A stretch of 64,000 bases of DNA, taken from Caldifarciminota bacterium. GTDB lineage: Bacteria > Hydrothermota > UBA3073. Both the position numbers and the translations under genes were made by a program. Location of the stretch: positions 1 to 64,000 of the forward strand of contig JAUWGP010000010.1 of the NCBI GenBank assembly GCA_030606335.1, given 5' to 3'. The notes under the pieces are model-generated. The model did no database searches, was not told the origin of the DNA, and saw only the letters and a list, made by a program, of their open reading frames with translations. Positions 63,805 through 64,000 of the stretch are shown piece by piece. Every line of letters begins with the position of its first letter. Positions within the stretch are counted from its first letter, which is position 1.

Positions 63805-64000
63805 CTATTTTAGAAATATGAGCTTCCTCAACTCTTTGAGACCATTTACAGAAAGAACATAGAAATAAACTCCAGAGGGCAACCCTACCGGCTTCCAGAT
63901 TACCCTATGAGTTCCAGATTCCATTTGCCTATCTACCAGAGTGGTCACTTCTCTCCCTACGAGATCGAGAACTTTGAGACTTACCTTTCCACAATCTTTA
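63805..64000 (-). CDS. C-terminal end of a secreted protein with T9SS-type CTD (cut by window edge)
   Basis: Not in the ORF track. Reading the minus strand from the right edge gives a 64-residue open frame: VSLKVLDLVGREVTTLVD, then PSGVYFYVLSVNG and KLIFLK before TAG (63805-63807). This is the usual FlgD-like CTD ending. The rest of the gene lies beyond position 64000. The protein is presumably exported by the same route as the other CTD proteins; its function cannot be seen. Confidence 0.88.
   Translation of the reverse strand, partial: KDCGKVSLKVLDLVGREVTTLVDRQMESGTHRVIWKPVGLPSGVYFYVLSVNGLKELRKLIFLK

Overview
This 64-kb window looks like a chromosomal piece of an uncultured, low-GC, two-membrane bacterium from the part of the tree where type IX secretion (T9SS)-like sorting is common (FCB-related candidate phyla such as WOR-3/Stahlbacteria). 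The placement is inference. It rests on about 11 proteins ending in FlgD-like/T9SS type-A C-terminal sorting domains (CTDs), two PorV/PorQ-family barrels, two TonB-dependent receptors (TBDRs) with carboxypeptidase-regulatory N-domains, two gingipain-like (C25) proteins and an AT-rich sequence full of palindromic intergenic repeats. Every gene I can support lies on the minus strand. I saw no tRNA, rRNA, CRISPR array or insertion sequence.

Layout, read in the direction of transcription (right to left). The right edge holds the CTD end of a secreted protein (63805-64000). Then come an ArsR-type regulator and a MalK/UgpC-type ABC ATPase, with a consensus promoter in front. Next is surface module B (61050 down to 49932): DUF4382-like lipoprotein, amidotransferase-like-domain lipoprotein, TBDR (broken by one amber codon), CTD protein, PorV-like barrel, C25-like protein. 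Two tandemly duplicated 614-aa LamG-like CTD proteins and a beta-propeller CTD protein follow. A glycan-utilisation region fills 44069-21593: an exported glycosidase-like CTD protein, a sugar-binding lipoprotein, a gluzincin-like protein, two ABC permeases, three more six-hairpin glycosidase-like proteins, two HEFxHNLD metallopeptidase-like proteins, a second sugar-binding lipoprotein and a LacI regulator with promoter and operator. Surface module A (21333 down to 6601) repeats the gene order of module B, with two extra genes inserted. Last come a GH31 glycosidase and a large propeller/CTD protein.

How the genes may work together (inference): the two six-gene modules look like paralogous cell-surface machines, each pairing a TBDR and lipoproteins with a PorV-like shuttle and a C25 protein, a pairing that recalls PorU-PorV of T9SS. 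Each sits directly downstream of sugar-responsive regulators or transporters. This suggests surface glycan capture and degradation, ABC import, and final hydrolysis in the cytoplasm by the signal-less GH31 and GH63/MGH1-like enzymes. The substrate cannot be read from sequence.

The intergenic regions are mostly filled with several families of inverted-repeat elements (AACCACAGAG..., ACGCAGATTAACGCAGATT, CATTGCGAG, CCCGCCTTTGGCGGG). A GxxExxY PD-(D/E)XK gene and a decayed fragment of a second copy are embedded in such repeats. Similar repeat sequence has entered, in frame, the CTD-coding part of two genes.
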